From Gordonia rhizosphera NBRC 16068 (GTDB lineage: Bacteria > Actinomycetota > Actinomycetes > Mycobacteriales > Mycobacteriaceae), in NCBI RefSeq assembly GCF_000298195.1, contig NZ_BAHC01000117.1, positions 1 through 43,474 on the forward strand: a stretch of 43,474 nt of DNA, in the 5' to 3' direction. The notes under the pieces were generated by a model, which searched no databases, was not told the DNA's origin, and saw only the letters and a list, made by a program, of their open reading frames with translations. Shown here one piece after another: positions 32,066 to 40,919 of the stretch. Every line of letters starts with the position of its first letter. The first letter of the stretch is position 1. The position numbers and the translations under genes were made by a program.

Positions 32066-34819
32066 GTGGGAATCGCCGACGGCACCGTCCAGGGCACGAC
32101 CAAGATCCTCGACAACGGCCCCGACACCTCACGCATGAACATCGTGCTCGTCGCCGAGGGCTTCACGACAACCCAACAGGCAACGTTCAACGGCCTCTGC
32201 ACCAACTTCGTCACCGCGCTGCAAGCCGAGCCGTGGTATCCACTGTTCGGTAGCGCCATCAACGTGCACCGGCTCAACGTGGCATCCGACGATTCCGGCG
32301 TGGACGACCCCACGACGTGCGGCGACGGTTCGACCGGGTCCGGGACGGCGGTCGACACCTACTTCGACGCCTCGTTCTGCAACGACGGGATCCGGCGCTG
32401 CCTCAGCGGAGACTACGGCCTTGTGCGGACGACGCTCACCGCGCAGCTGCCCCAATGGGACGTCGGCGCAGTGCTCGTGAACACAACCGACCACGGTGGC
32501 TGCGCCAACGGCGACGTGTTCTGGACGGCCGTGCGGACGGGATGGGAGAACATCGCCCTCCACGAACTCGGCCATGCCGGCTTCGGCCTGGCGGACGAGT
32601 ACCACTACTGGGAGGGCTGCTCGAGCGGTGAGACCGACCGGGACAACGCGCCGGTGGGCGAGCCCGCCCAACCCAATGTCACGACGGTCACCACGCGCGC
32701 CGGGCTCAAGTGGTCGCATCTGCTCACCCCGGGCGTGCCCGTCCCGACGATGCTCAACCCCGACTGCGCGCACTGCGACGACAGGGCGAACGTGTTGACC
32801 GACGACGACGCGATCGGCCTGTATGAGGGCGCGAAGTACTACCACTGCGGGCGCTTTCGGCCTGCCTACCGCTGTCGCATGCGTGACAACACGCAGGGGT
32901 TCTGCCGCGTCTGCGTCGAGGCGATCGCGATCAAGACGAACGAGTACGTCCCGGCCACGCCGATGCTCGAGGTCGTGCCGCTGACGCTCGATTTCGGCGA
33001 CGTCGCACACGGGCTCACCCTGTACCTGCCCTTCGAGGTCCGCAACGTCCGCAACGGTCGCCCCGGCCCGCTGCGTGTGACGCTGACACCGCCCACCGGC
33101 GAGTTCACGTACGCACCCGGCACCGAGCTGTCGTTCACGCTGCCCACGCCGGTCGACACCGCGCACACCTCACGACTCGTCTTCGTGTCATACACGTCGT
33201 CGTCCCTCGGCAGCCCGACCCCGACCGGCCAGGCGGTGGTGTCGACGCTCGACGATCCGGCCCATCCGAGCGTCGGCGTAGCCCTCTCGGCCCGACCGGT
33301 GCCACCTCCGCCGGTCGACTCGGTCCTCGTCATCGACCGCTCGGGCAGCATGAGCGATCCGACCGGAGTTCCCGGCCAGACGAAGATCGATCACGCGATC
33401 GAGGCTGCCAACCTGTACGTGTCGTTGCTCAAGGACGGCGACCAGATCGGCGTCGTCCGCTACAACCAGGTGTCGGGGCCGGGCGACGTGTTGCTCACCC
33501 TGCGTCCCGCCGGCCCGTCACCGTCGGGCGCCGGACGCCTCGCCGCACGGGGAGTGCTCAACACAACTAACCTCCATCCGGACGGCTACACGTCGATCGG
33601 CGGGGGCATCATCAACGGCAGCGGGGTGCTCGACGCCGCATCGGCGACCGCGCGCGCCCTCGTCGTCCTCACCGACGGCATCCAGAATCGAGCGCCCGAC
33701 ATCCCCGCCGCGAGTGCAGTCGTCTCGCCGAAGACACCGAAGCAGCGGGTGTTCTCCGTCGGCCTCGGGCTCAACCAGCTCGAGGACAAGCTCGACCAGA
33801 TCGCCAGCGTCACGAACGGCACCGCCCAGATCACCGGCGAGCTCGTCGACCAACGTGAGTTCCTGCTCCAGAAGCTCTACGTCCAGATCCTGTCCGACGT
33901 CGCCGACGACGCCTTCGTTCGCGATCCGAAACGCATCGCGAACCCGGGCGACCGGCAGGCCACGACCGTCCACCTCGGCGAAGTCGACGTGGCATGCGAC
34001 TTCATCGTGGTCTTCCGGCGGACCTACCTGTTCCCGAAGTACATGCTGGTCGAACTCGAGGCACCGGACGGCACGCGCTACGGTCCTGCCGACGTCGCCA
34101 CAATGCCGAATGCCGAGTTCGTCCAGGGCGACGGGCACGCCTTTTACCGGGTGCAGTTCCCCGTCAAGCCAGAGGCGCCCGACGCGCACGTGGGGCAGTG
34201 GAAGGTTTGGGTGGAGAACCTCTCCCGCGGCGAACACTTCTTCGCCGGCATCCTCACCTATTCCGTGATGGCGAAGGCCCGGAGCGACCTGCGACTGGGC
34301 GGACGCGTCGTCCAGCCGAGCAAGCTGCCGGGGACCCCGATGGAGATCGTGCTCGAACCGACCCTGTACGGGCGACCGGTTTCGCTCGACCCACCGGTTC
34401 GGCTCGACATCGTGCGTCCGGACGGCGTGACCAAGGTGCTGACTGCGGGACCCGACGCGCACGGCGCGTACCGGGCGACGTTCGGCGACACGGGGCTCGT
34501 CGGCTCGTACCTCATCTCGACGGAGGTGTCGGCCACCACACCGGCAGGACACCATGTCACGCGCTTCCGTCAGATGACGGGCCTGATCTTCGTGCCCGGC
34601 CAGACCGACGACGGTGGGTGGGGCGACGACGACCGCGAACGCGACTGCAAGGAGGCCCAGCGAGCCCTCGACGTGTTGGCGAGGCTCGTCGAACGGTGCT
34701 GCGCGCCCCACGCGGATCGCCCGGATCCCGCGCTGTTGCGCCTCATCGCAAAGCACGATCTCCTCGCCGAACTCGAACGCCGCCTCGACGACCCGCCGGG
34801 CGATCGCGGCGGCGTATGA
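32066..34819 (+). CDS. M64-type zinc metallopeptidase with vWA domain
   Basis: A 917-residue, multi-domain protein. Residues 1-290 form an IgA-peptidase-M64-like metallopeptidase: MNIVLVAEGFTTTQQATF, then VNTTDHGG and the zinc site HELGHAGFGLADEY (His166, His170, Glu167 general base; a third ligand is probably the Asp/Glu of ADEY). Many Cys follow (DCAHCDD, CRVCVEA). Residues 300-410 look like an Ig-type sandwich. Residues 418-600 are a von Willebrand A domain with the metal site DRSGSMS (424-430) and VVLTDGIQN. Two further beta domains and a Cys-containing helical tail (VERCCAPH) follow. No signal peptide is seen. The GTG at 32066 has GGGGG upstream. Confidence 0.88.
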   Translation: MGIADGTVQGTTKILDNGPDTSRMNIVLVAEGFTTTQQATFNGLCTNFVTALQAEPWYPLFGSAINVHRLNVASDDSGVDDPTTCGDGSTGSGTAVDTYFDASFCNDGIRRCLSGDYGLVRTTLTAQLPQWDVGAVLVNTTDHGGCANGDVFWTAVRTGWENIALHELGHAGFGLADEYHYWEGCSSGETDRDNAPVGEPAQPNVTTVTTRAGLKWSHLLTPGVPVPTMLNPDCAHCDDRANVLTDDDAIGLYEGAKYYHCGRFRPAYRCRMRDNTQGFCRVCVEAIAIKTNEYVPATPMLEVVPLTLDFGDVAHGLTLYLPFEVRNVRNGRPGPLRVTLTPPTGEFTYAPGTELSFTLPTPVDTAHTSRLVFVSYTSSSLGSPTPTGQAVVSTLDDPAHPSVGVALSARPVPPPPVDSVLVIDRSGSMSDPTGVPGQTKIDHAIEAANLYVSLLKDGDQIGVVRYNQVSGPGDVLLTLRPAGPSPSGAGRLAARGVLNTTNLHPDGYTSIGGGIINGSGVLDAASATARALVVLTDGIQNRAPDIPAASAVVSPKTPKQRVFSVGLGLNQLEDKLDQIASVTNGTAQITGELVDQREFLLQKLYVQILSDVADDAFVRDPKRIANPGDRQATTVHLGEVDVACDFIVVFRRTYLFPKYMLVELEAPDGTRYGPADVATMPNAEFVQGDGHAFYRVQFPVKPEAPDAHVGQWKVWVENLSRGEHFFAGILTYSVMAKARSDLRLGGRVVQPSKLPGTPMEIVLEPTLYGRPVSLDPPVRLDIVRPDGVTKVLTAGPDAHGAYRATFGDTGLVGSYLISTEVSATTPAGHHVTRFRQMTGLIFVPGQTDDGGWGDDDRERDCKEAQRALDVLARLVERCCAPHADRPDPALLRLIAKHDLLAELERRLDDPPGDRGGV

Positions 34820-35083
34820 CCACCGCGGGTTCGACCGTGGCCGCGAACCGGTGGACGGGCCGCCAACGGCACACCCGTCATGCTCACCCACCACCACCGC
34901 TGCGAAGTCCGCCGAGTCATCTCGCCGCTGGCCGGATGACAGATGCCTCCGAGACCCGATGCGTGATGAGCGTTCTGGGGAAACGGTGCGCCGGCCGACG
35001 ATATCCTGGTCACAGCGTCGTTTGCCAGGCATGGACGATGCGGGAGACTGGTATCTGAGCCCGGTGGAGTGGAGGTGTGTGTC

Positions 35084-35560
35084 ATGGGGAGAACAGTCGG
35101 GCGATTTCTGGTGACGATCGGCGTCATCGCAGTCGGGGTGGGCATCGTTCAGGGCGCGGGAACTGCTGATGCAGCAGCGCATACCGTCTACCAGATCCCG
35201 GCCACTGCTGTCACCATGAGCGGGTCGGGCATTCCCGGCCCCTACTTCGCTGCGGTCACCGCCGCACCGACCAGCACTCCCGGGACCACTGCGTTCAGCG
35301 CGCCGGCGAGTCCTTATGTGTGCAGCAGCAGCGCAGGCCGAGCACTCGTGCGGATCAGCTACATCAACATCACCGGCTTGCGATCTGGGACCGCCACGGT
35401 CAAGCCGTGCGCGGGTTTCGTCGATCCCACACCGGTGGTCGCCACCGCCGACACCGGCGTGGGTCGGGTGGTCGCCCAGATCGAGGTCATCGGATCGCAG
35501 GCCTACCCGGACGCAGGTCAACCGTCCCTGCCGGGGTTCGCGACCTTTGCCGCGTACTGA
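35084..35560 (+). CDS. small secreted protein of unknown function
   Basis: A 158-residue exported protein. The N terminus is a Sec signal peptide (MGRTVGRFLVTIGVIAVGVG, then IVQGAGTADAAA with cleavage near ADA-AA). The mature part is beta-rich, low in charge and rich in Thr, Ala, Ser and Pro, with two Cys (SPYVCSSS and TVKPCAGF) that can pair. GGAGG precedes the ATG at 35084. It lies 264 bases after the metallopeptidase gene, so it probably has its own promoter. No family was recognised; small secreted proteins of this look are frequent in Gordonia and Rhodococcus. Confidence 0.75.
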   Translation: MGRTVGRFLVTIGVIAVGVGIVQGAGTADAAAHTVYQIPATAVTMSGSGIPGPYFAAVTAAPTSTPGTTAFSAPASPYVCSSSAGRALVRISYINITGLRSGTATVKPCAGFVDPTPVVATADTGVGRVVAQIEVIGSQAYPDAGQPSLPGFATFAAY

Positions 35561-35790
35561 TAGGGGGCGGGCTCGTACTTGCAGCATGACCAGATCTCGA
35601 CCCTCTCGCTGGATTTCCCGCCAGATAGGGAGCGGCTTTCGCGGTCTGGATGACCTCGTCGAAGTCCTCGCCGTCTGATCCGCTTTGCGACCCAGAGGCC
35701 AGCGGCCCGGCCCGTGGTCCCGCCGGTCACCGTGGGAATACCCGACCCAACGGGTGACCGCGAACGCGCTGCGGCACAACGGGTGTAGAG

Positions 35791-35824
35791 AATCCCCGGA
35801 GTCAGAACATCGACTCCGGGGATT
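35791..35824. terminator. bidirectional hairpin between convergent genes
   Basis: AATCCCCGGAGTC pairs perfectly with GACTCCGGGGATT (13 bp) around an 8-base loop. It sits in the 292-base gap between the secreted-protein gene and the convergent MBL/rhodanese gene, 28 bases from the latter's stop. The rest of the gap holds no supported gene. Confidence 0.78.
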
Positions 35825-35852
35825 GCGCCGTCATGGGATCGCTCCACCAGGG

Positions 35853-37199
35853 CTACCCAGTCAGGTGGTGGCTGGCGACGTTCTCGAACTGATCGTCGAC
35901 CAGCACGACGGTCCGGTCGGGTGATTCGATCAGCGATGCCGCGATCGATGCCCGGTAGCCCGATTCGCAGTGCACCCACACGTCTCCGCGCGGCACCTCG
36001 TCGAGGCGGGCGATCAACTCGTGGAGGGGGATATTGATCGCACTGACGAGATGACCGTCCTCGAACTCGTTGCTCTGTCGCACGTCGAGGACGGTGAGGG
36101 AATCGGTGCCGATAACGTCGGCGAGGTCGGCGAAGTCACTGACGCGGTAGCTGGCCAACGTCTCACCGTCGGTGAACATTTCGATGGGGCCGACAGCCTG
36201 GCCGGTCACGTTGTCGACGCCGATACGCGACAGTTCACGGCGCGCGTCCATGATTTGGTCGACGTCCTCTCCGATGAGCGTCAGCGGGGAGCCCCACGCA
36301 TACAGCCACCCGAGGTAGGTGACGAATTGGGTGGACAGTTCGAAGCCCATCGTCCCCGACAGATGCCCGGTGGCGAACGCCGTGCGGTTGCGTAGATCGA
36401 CGACCCATTCACCGGCGTCGATGCGGTGGCGCAACTCCGAGGGGTCCACCGGCTTGGGGAGCGACAAGTCGATCGGAGCGGGGCCATTGGCGTTGATGAC
36501 GCCCATGTGCGCGTAATAGGCCGGATAGGCAGACAGTCCTGCGATCAGCTCATCGACGTAGGTTTGCTCGTCCTGAGTCAGCGCTGGGTTGGTGCTGCGT
36601 TGTTCGGCGATCGTCGACGAGTCACCGCTGGCGGGGCTGGCAGAGCAGAAGCTGCCGAAACCGTGGGTGGGGTAGACCTGCACGTCGTCGGCGAGTTCGG
36701 CGGCCAGACGCCGGACGGAATGGAACTGCGCGTGGGTCAACTCCTCGGTGTGGTCGGCGCCGAGCAAATCGGTGCGGCCGGTGGTCCCGTGCAGCATTGA
36801 ACCGCCGGAGAACACGCCCTTCGCCGTGCCGGCTGCGTCTTGCAGCACGTAACTGACATGGGTGTGGGTGTGTCCGGGGGTGTGCATGACCTCGAAGCGG
36901 AATGGGCCCACGTCGATGACGTCGCCGTCGCTGATCGCGCTTCGCTCGTAGGCCACCTCGTCGGCGGCGGACACCGCGTATTGAGCACCCGTCGCGCGCG
37001 CCAATTCCAGCCCGCCGGTGAGGTAATCGTTGTGGATGTGGGTCTCCAGCACATGAGTGATCGTCACGTCCCGATCGGCCGCGAGCGCGAGCACGCGGTC
37101 GATATCCCGCTGCGGGTCGATGACGGCCGCCACACCGTCCTGACTCACCATGTAACTGCGGTCGCCCAGACCTGAGGTGTCGATGATGTCGATGTCCAC
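35853..37199 (-). CDS. MBL-fold hydrolase with two rhodanese domains (persulfide dioxygenase-like)
   Basis: A 448-residue protein of sulfur metabolism. The N-terminal metallo-beta-lactamase domain has THIHNDYLTGGLE (His54, His56, Asp58), HTPGHTHTHVSYVL, FSGGSMLHG and YPTHGFGSFC, as in the ETHE1-like persulfide dioxygenase branch. Two rhodanese domains follow: the first (about 260-345, WVVDLRNRTAFATGHL) lacks a catalytic Cys, while the second has VWVHCESGYRASIAASL with its active Cys. It should oxidise or transfer sulfane sulfur in the cytosol. The start is GTG at 37199 with GGAGG upstream. The Tyr after Asp58, instead of His, is usual for this subfamily. Confidence 0.9.
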   Translation of the reverse strand: MDIDIIDTSGLGDRSYMVSQDGVAAVIDPQRDIDRVLALAADRDVTITHVLETHIHNDYLTGGLELARATGAQYAVSAADEVAYERSAISDGDVIDVGPFRFEVMHTPGHTHTHVSYVLQDAAGTAKGVFSGGSMLHGTTGRTDLLGADHTEELTHAQFHSVRRLAAELADDVQVYPTHGFGSFCSASPASGDSSTIAEQRSTNPALTQDEQTYVDELIAGLSAYPAYYAHMGVINANGPAPIDLSLPKPVDPSELRHRIDAGEWVVDLRNRTAFATGHLSGTMGFELSTQFVTYLGWLYAWGSPLTLIGEDVDQIMDARRELSRIGVDNVTGQAVGPIEMFTDGETLASYRVSDFADLADVIGTDSLTVLDVRQSNEFEDGHLVSAINIPLHELIARLDEVPRGDVWVHCESGYRASIAASLIESPDRTVVLVDDQFENVASHHLTG

Positions 37200-37284
37200 A
37201 GTGATTCCTCCGTTCGACGATTGTGACCGCTGATGATGGTGTCCGCCTACAGGACTGGCCGAAAGCCGCAGGTGCAGAGGACTT

Positions 37285-37405
37285 CCCACTTCAGGACCCC
37301 TCGCAGACCGCCACGGATATCCCCGGTGGTCCGCTTCTGGTAGTTCGCATACCCACGGTACGCCTTCACCCGCTGCCGCCAGAGCTGCGCCTTCTCGTCA
37401 TCGCG
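37285..37405 (-). pseudogene. fragment of a Ddn-family oxidoreductase gene
   Basis: The minus strand reads DDEKAQLWRQRVKAYRGYANYQKRTTGDI (shown in parts: DEKAQLW, then VKAYRGYANYQKRTT), almost identical to the C-terminal third of the Ddn-like protein at 28098. Similarity continues past the end of that gene: both copies carry GACTTCC and ACTTCAG in the 3' flank. The rest of the gene is missing and the fragment abuts the 3' end of the GrpB-family gene. It is a truncated duplicate or the remains of a paralogue. Confidence 0.82.
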
Positions 37406-38118
37406 GTGCCGCCGTCGGATGAGTGGGCTGGTTGTGTCAGTGCCGACCAACCGTTCGCCCTCTCCGCCAAGGCCCACGCGATGACCTCCTCGACAATGTC
37501 GCTCTTGGCATTGGAGTAGTGCAGCATCGATATCCACTCACGGTGGACAAGCTCCTGTTTGATGCGCTCGTACAGTGCGCGGTCTTCTGCGTGTGTACGC
37601 AGGCGATCACGGAACGCCAAAATGCGCTCGATCTCGGGTGCCGCAGCGGGGCCGAACACGTGCAGGTTGACGTCGCACGGGGCGCCCTCGTCGGTTCGGC
37701 GGGTCAGGAAACGATGCTCGTACCATCCCGGTTCCCGTGCAGCGAGACGGTAGCCGATCGTCTGCAGATCGGGTACGTAGCTGTCCTCATTCCCGACAGC
37801 GGCCACCACCAGCAGCATGTCGATGATGGGTTTGGCCGCCAGTCCCGGCACCGACGTCGAACCGGTGTGCTCGAGGCGCACTACTGTGTGCGGGTCGAGA
37901 ACCGAAATGATCGTGTCCCGCTCTGCCGCGAACCGTTCCGGCCAACGAGTGTCGTAGACCTCGATGACGAACTTCCCGGGCGGCCGCTGCTCGCGATGAT
38001 CGCGGTGGCATGTTCGGCGTCGGAATGGCGAGCCATGACGCCACAGTACTCCGCGACGAGAGGGCGGCACCTCGCTTCGATGTGTGCAAGATCGACAGCG
38101 ATGCGGCAAAACCACCAC
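37366..38118 (-). CDS. GrpB/UPF0157 family (nucleotidyltransferase-fold) protein
   Basis: The core, from about 37971, is a GrpB-family domain: VIEVYDTRWPERFAAERDTI, VVRLEHTGSTSVPGLAAKPI with IDMLLVV (the nucleotidyltransferase-like GSTSVxGLxxKPxxD signature), LTRRTDEGAPCDVNLHVFG and FRDRLRTHAEDRALYERIKQ. Activity of the family is unsettled. The start is uncertain: a GTG at 38118 or 38070 gives an unlikely basic N terminus, while an ATG at 38035 in another frame gives MARHSDAEHATAI and would need a one-base shift near 37985. The last 15 or so residues come from the adjoining Ddn fragment, so the natural end has probably been replaced. Confidence 0.72.
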   Translation of the reverse strand: MVVLPHRCRSCTHRSEVPPSRRGVLWRHGSPFRRRTCHRDHREQRPPGKFVIEVYDTRWPERFAAERDTIISVLDPHTVVRLEHTGSTSVPGLAAKPIIDMLLVVAAVGNEDSYVPDLQTIGYRLAAREPGWYEHRFLTRRTDEGAPCDVNLHVFGPAAAPEIERILAFRDRLRTHAEDRALYERIKQELVHREWISMLHYSNAKSDIVEEVIAWALAERANGWSALTQPAHSSDGGTAMTRRRSSGGSG

Positions 38119-38225
38119 GGCACCAAGTACTTGGTCAGTAGTTACGCAGATACAGCTCGGTGACCCTCGACGAGCAAGTCAGGTATCTCGTAGTGCATCC
38201 GCAGCTCGCCTGGCTGTGTGTCCGA

Positions 38226-38645
38226 TCAGTCGTGTTTCGCCTCGTAGCGCAGCAGGACCGTGCCGCCCGCAAAGGTGCGGTTCTCCAGCAGCCGCAGCGA
38301 GATCCAGGACGGCAGCGTCGGGGAGAACGCGGTACCGCCACCCACGGCGGTGGGCGCGATGACGATCCGGAACTCGTCGACCAGTCCGGCCTGCACGATC
38401 GGCGCGGCCAGCGTCGCGCCGGCCACCTCCAGCTGGCCGTCGGTCTCGGCTTTCGGCTTCGTCACCACCTCGACCGGGTCGCCGCGTTCCAGGCGGGAGT
38501 TCCAGTCAACGGACTCCAGGGTGTGCGAGAACACGACCTTGGGCATGTCGCGTCAGATGCAGACGAAGTCCACGATCACAGGGGTGGCATCTGCGTCCTG
38601 GTCGGCAGTCGGCCAGAACGCGGACATCAGTTCATAGAGCCGACT
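38226..38645 (-). pseudogene. RibD-C/dihydrofolate-reductase-like gene with in-frame stop
   Basis: The open part, from an ATG at 38546, encodes 106 residues typical of the C-terminal half of this family: PKVVFSHTLESVDWNSRL, DGQLEVAGATLAAPIVQAGL, VDEFRIVIAPTAVGGGTAF and LLENRTFAGGTVLLRYE. Upstream in the same frame the family continues as LYELMSAFWPTAD and VIVDFVCI, then TGA (38555-38553), then RDMPKVVFS; relatives have Trp at the TGA position. Sequence before about 38645 shows no match, so the N-terminal 60 or so residues with the NADPH site are gone. Intact members are about 190 residues. Non-functional. Confidence 0.82.
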
Positions 38646-38821
38646 GCACCTGAGGGCAAAACTCATCGCGACCGCCACACGAGATATGCCAAATCGTTGT
38701 GGGATCGACGAGCGTCAGGCGGCCTCCTTCGGAACCGGGCCCCCGCCCTTCAGACTCCTCGCACCGTGAACGCCGCCGGAGATGAGACCCACAGGACCGG
38801 CGGCGTGACCCGCGCTGGATC

Positions 38822-39804
38822 TCACTTGCGCGCAATTGCTGCGGCGACGACCCGCGTCTGGGCTTGTGCCCCTCCGATATTGGGGTGCAGCGGCGCTGCG
38901 AGCGAAAAGGGCGGATTCGACGACGGGCCGCCCAGGAGTTCCACGTATCGGGTGGCCGGGGCGGTGCACACGTTGTGACCGATGGTGGCTGTATAGGTAT
39001 CGACGAGTTGTGCGTTCTGATTTCGGGCTGCCGTGGCGAGCATCGCATTCAGTTGTTGATATTTCTGAGTGAACCACGCTGCGTCGACAGGCCGGACCGG
39101 GACGATGGGGTAGCAGCCCTTGCCGTTGTCGGGCACGGCCTCGAGGTAGTTGACGACCAAGATTCGCACGTCCTTTGCGGCGCGGGTACGTACCTGTCTG
39201 ATCATCGCCTCGATCTTGGGTTCGGTGAGATTGAACGCTCTGGTTACGTCGTCGACGCCGTTTCTGACATGCGCGTCTCTGCAGGACTTGTTCGCCAAAC
39301 CGTCCTCGACACACTCCTGTGCAAGCGGTATCAGCCCCACGTCGTTGCCGCCGATGCCGATGGTGACCAGGTTGGTTCTCGGGGTGATCCGATTGAGCTG
39401 AGGAGGATTGAACCGAACGGTGTGTGTTGCGCCTCGATGAAGTCTGCCGTCGTCGCCCCGCCGCATGACGCATCGACAAATGAACCCAGCTCGTTCTCAC
39501 CCTTGAGGATGGCGGCGACCTGGCGCGGGTAGTTGGTAGTCGATTGGAAACACCCGAATGGCGCGAATCTCGTGTCGGGCGGACTGTCGAATCCGGTCGC
39601 CGCCGTATATGAGTCACCAAGTGCCACATAGTTGTAACTCGTCCCAGCCGACGCAGTTGCCGACCCGACATGCACCGCCACGCCTGCGATCACGGACAAC
39701 AGGAGCACGCAAACACAAGCGGCACGAAAGATGCTGTGCAGTAGAGTATTTCGTATCGGAGATCGCGAGGTATATCGCTCTTGACGAAACGGCGGAAGCG
39801 ACAT
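38822..39804 (-). pseudogene. secreted SGNH/GDSL hydrolase, frameshifted
   Basis: The first frame, from the ATG at 39804 (AGGG upstream), gives a signal peptide ending near SATASAG, then YNYVALGDSYTAATGFDS (block I Ser), VDASCGGATTADFIEAQHT and then nonsense. The second frame resumes at once: VRFNPPQLNRITPRTNLVTI, GIGGNDVGL (block III), and ends with APLHPNIGGAQAQ (block V His). The break is in an AC repeat at 39419-39429; removing one 2-base unit restores QHTVRFNPP. The full protein would be about 325 residues, like exported mycobacterial SGNH esterases. It could be a pseudogene or a phase-variable gene. Confidence 0.85.
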
Positions 39805-40019
39805 CACCGGTTTCCCTCTGGCAGTGGTGCGAAACAGCTCGATGGCAAGCCTACAACCTGGTGCCGCATTGAGCCGACAGTTACCCGCGGTTTCGCGCGA
39901 CGGTCGACTTCGAGAACCGTCATCCCATGATCACCGCCATGACCGAGGATCGCAGCGAGGAAACCGTATATGCCGCACCCATATGGGTATTGCGTTGCAG
40001 ACGGATTCGGCTGTCGGGC

Positions 40020-40452
40020 ATGGGGCTGGAAGGCGATCTTGGCCGCGATCGGCGGTGGCACCGTCACAACCGCTTTCGCAGCGGTGATCGTTGCGGCTGC
40101 CGTCACGGTGACCCCGTCGTCACTCTGGGTGATCGCGGTGACCGGGCAATCGAGGACTTTCGACCCTGGGATGTGCTCAGTTGGTGCTGTCGAGGATCGC
40201 CGCGGTGGCTCGGTATCCGGATCGGATGGCCCCATCCAAGTTGCCGGCTGCGAACCACCGCCTCGAACCGTGCCATCCGTTGTCCACTCGCTTGGCGACC
40301 TGGCGGTTCGAGACTATTGCGAATGGTCCGCCGTGAGGGGTCTGTGCGTGGCGTCGCCCGAGCGGATCAGGGTACTCATCGACGCGAACCTTGGGGCGAT
40401 AGCCGTGTGAGCAATTTGCCACGTTCACGACGCGATGCCGAACGCTTCGCAC
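40020..40452 (-). pseudogene. scrambled flavin amine-oxidase fragments
   Basis: Two pieces resemble flavin monoamine oxidase. One, at about 40020-40160, reads KVLDCPVTAITQSDDGVTVT, then TITAAKAVVTVPPPIAAKIA, the central strand set of the family. The other, ending at a stop at 40177, reads WFAAGNLDGAIRSGYRATAA, like the C-terminal FAD block (GYMDGAIRSGxRAA). On the minus strand the C-terminal-like piece comes before the central piece, the reverse of the gene order, so this is a rearranged relic or parts of two copies. Neither has a start or complete domain. The whole of 39805-40520 holds no intact gene. Confidence 0.6.
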
Positions 40453-40520
40453 AGATTCGCCAGTGTGACGTAACCACTGCCCAATCCCAACCTTGACGTG
40501 CTATATCCGTTCCCTGACCG

Positions 40521-40919
40521 TCATCGTCGAGTGTCGATGACAGGGGTTATGGTCCCACCCTGGATGGCGCTGTCACTTGTTGCGATGGCCAGGCCTCGGC
40601 GGGTGGCTTGCGCAACGATCATGCGGTCGAAAGGATCTCGGTGTTTCCAGTGGAGTTGCCCTGCCGTTGCTGCATCGGTTGAGTCGATTGCGAGATCGGT
40701 CGCTGCCATCGCCGTCAAGGCGTCACTCCATGCCGACAAGAGCGGGGCCCCATCGAGGCGTCCCAACCGCGTCTTGATGGCGATCTCCCACGCCGAGACA
40801 GCCGATACGTACAGGTCGTTGGCCGGGTTCTCGAGGATCTCCAGCGCTGGACGAGCGAGTCGATCAGGATCGTGGAGCAACCACAGGAGCGCGTTCGTGT
40901 CCAGGAGGATGCCGGTCAC
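40521..40919 (-). CDS. VapC-type PIN-domain toxin
   Basis: A 132-residue PIN-domain ribonuclease. The acidic residues of the active site are all present: Asp7 (LLDTNALLWLL), Glu45 (SAWEIAIKTRLGRL), Asp95/Asp98 (HRDPFDRMIVAQA) and Asp116 (TSDSAIQ). This is the VapC-like toxin of type II systems, which cuts tRNA or rRNA and is silenced by its antitoxin. The GTG start overlaps the antitoxin stop by four bases (GTGA), giving coupled translation. Intact, in the middle of a decaying region. Confidence 0.93.
   Translation of the reverse strand: MTGILLDTNALLWLLHDPDRLARPALEILENPANDLYVSAVSAWEIAIKTRLGRLDGAPLLSAWSDALTAMAATDLAIDSTDAATAGQLHWKHRDPFDRMIVAQATRRGLAIATSDSAIQGGTITPVIDTRR

Noticed and set aside
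34816..35058. Small plus-strand frame overlapping the metallopeptidase stop as ATGA
   Set aside because: The overlap looks like coupling, but the product is His/Pro/Arg-rich with no recognisable fold and no other support.
35570..35700. Minus-strand stretch with a coding look (GEDFDEVIQTAKAAPYL)
   Set aside because: Short, without start, ribosome site or family match; could be a relic but cannot be supported.
33518..35779. 753-codon minus-strand open frame
   Set aside because: Antisense to the metallopeptidase-vWA gene; low-complexity Arg/Val/Asp content, no motif.
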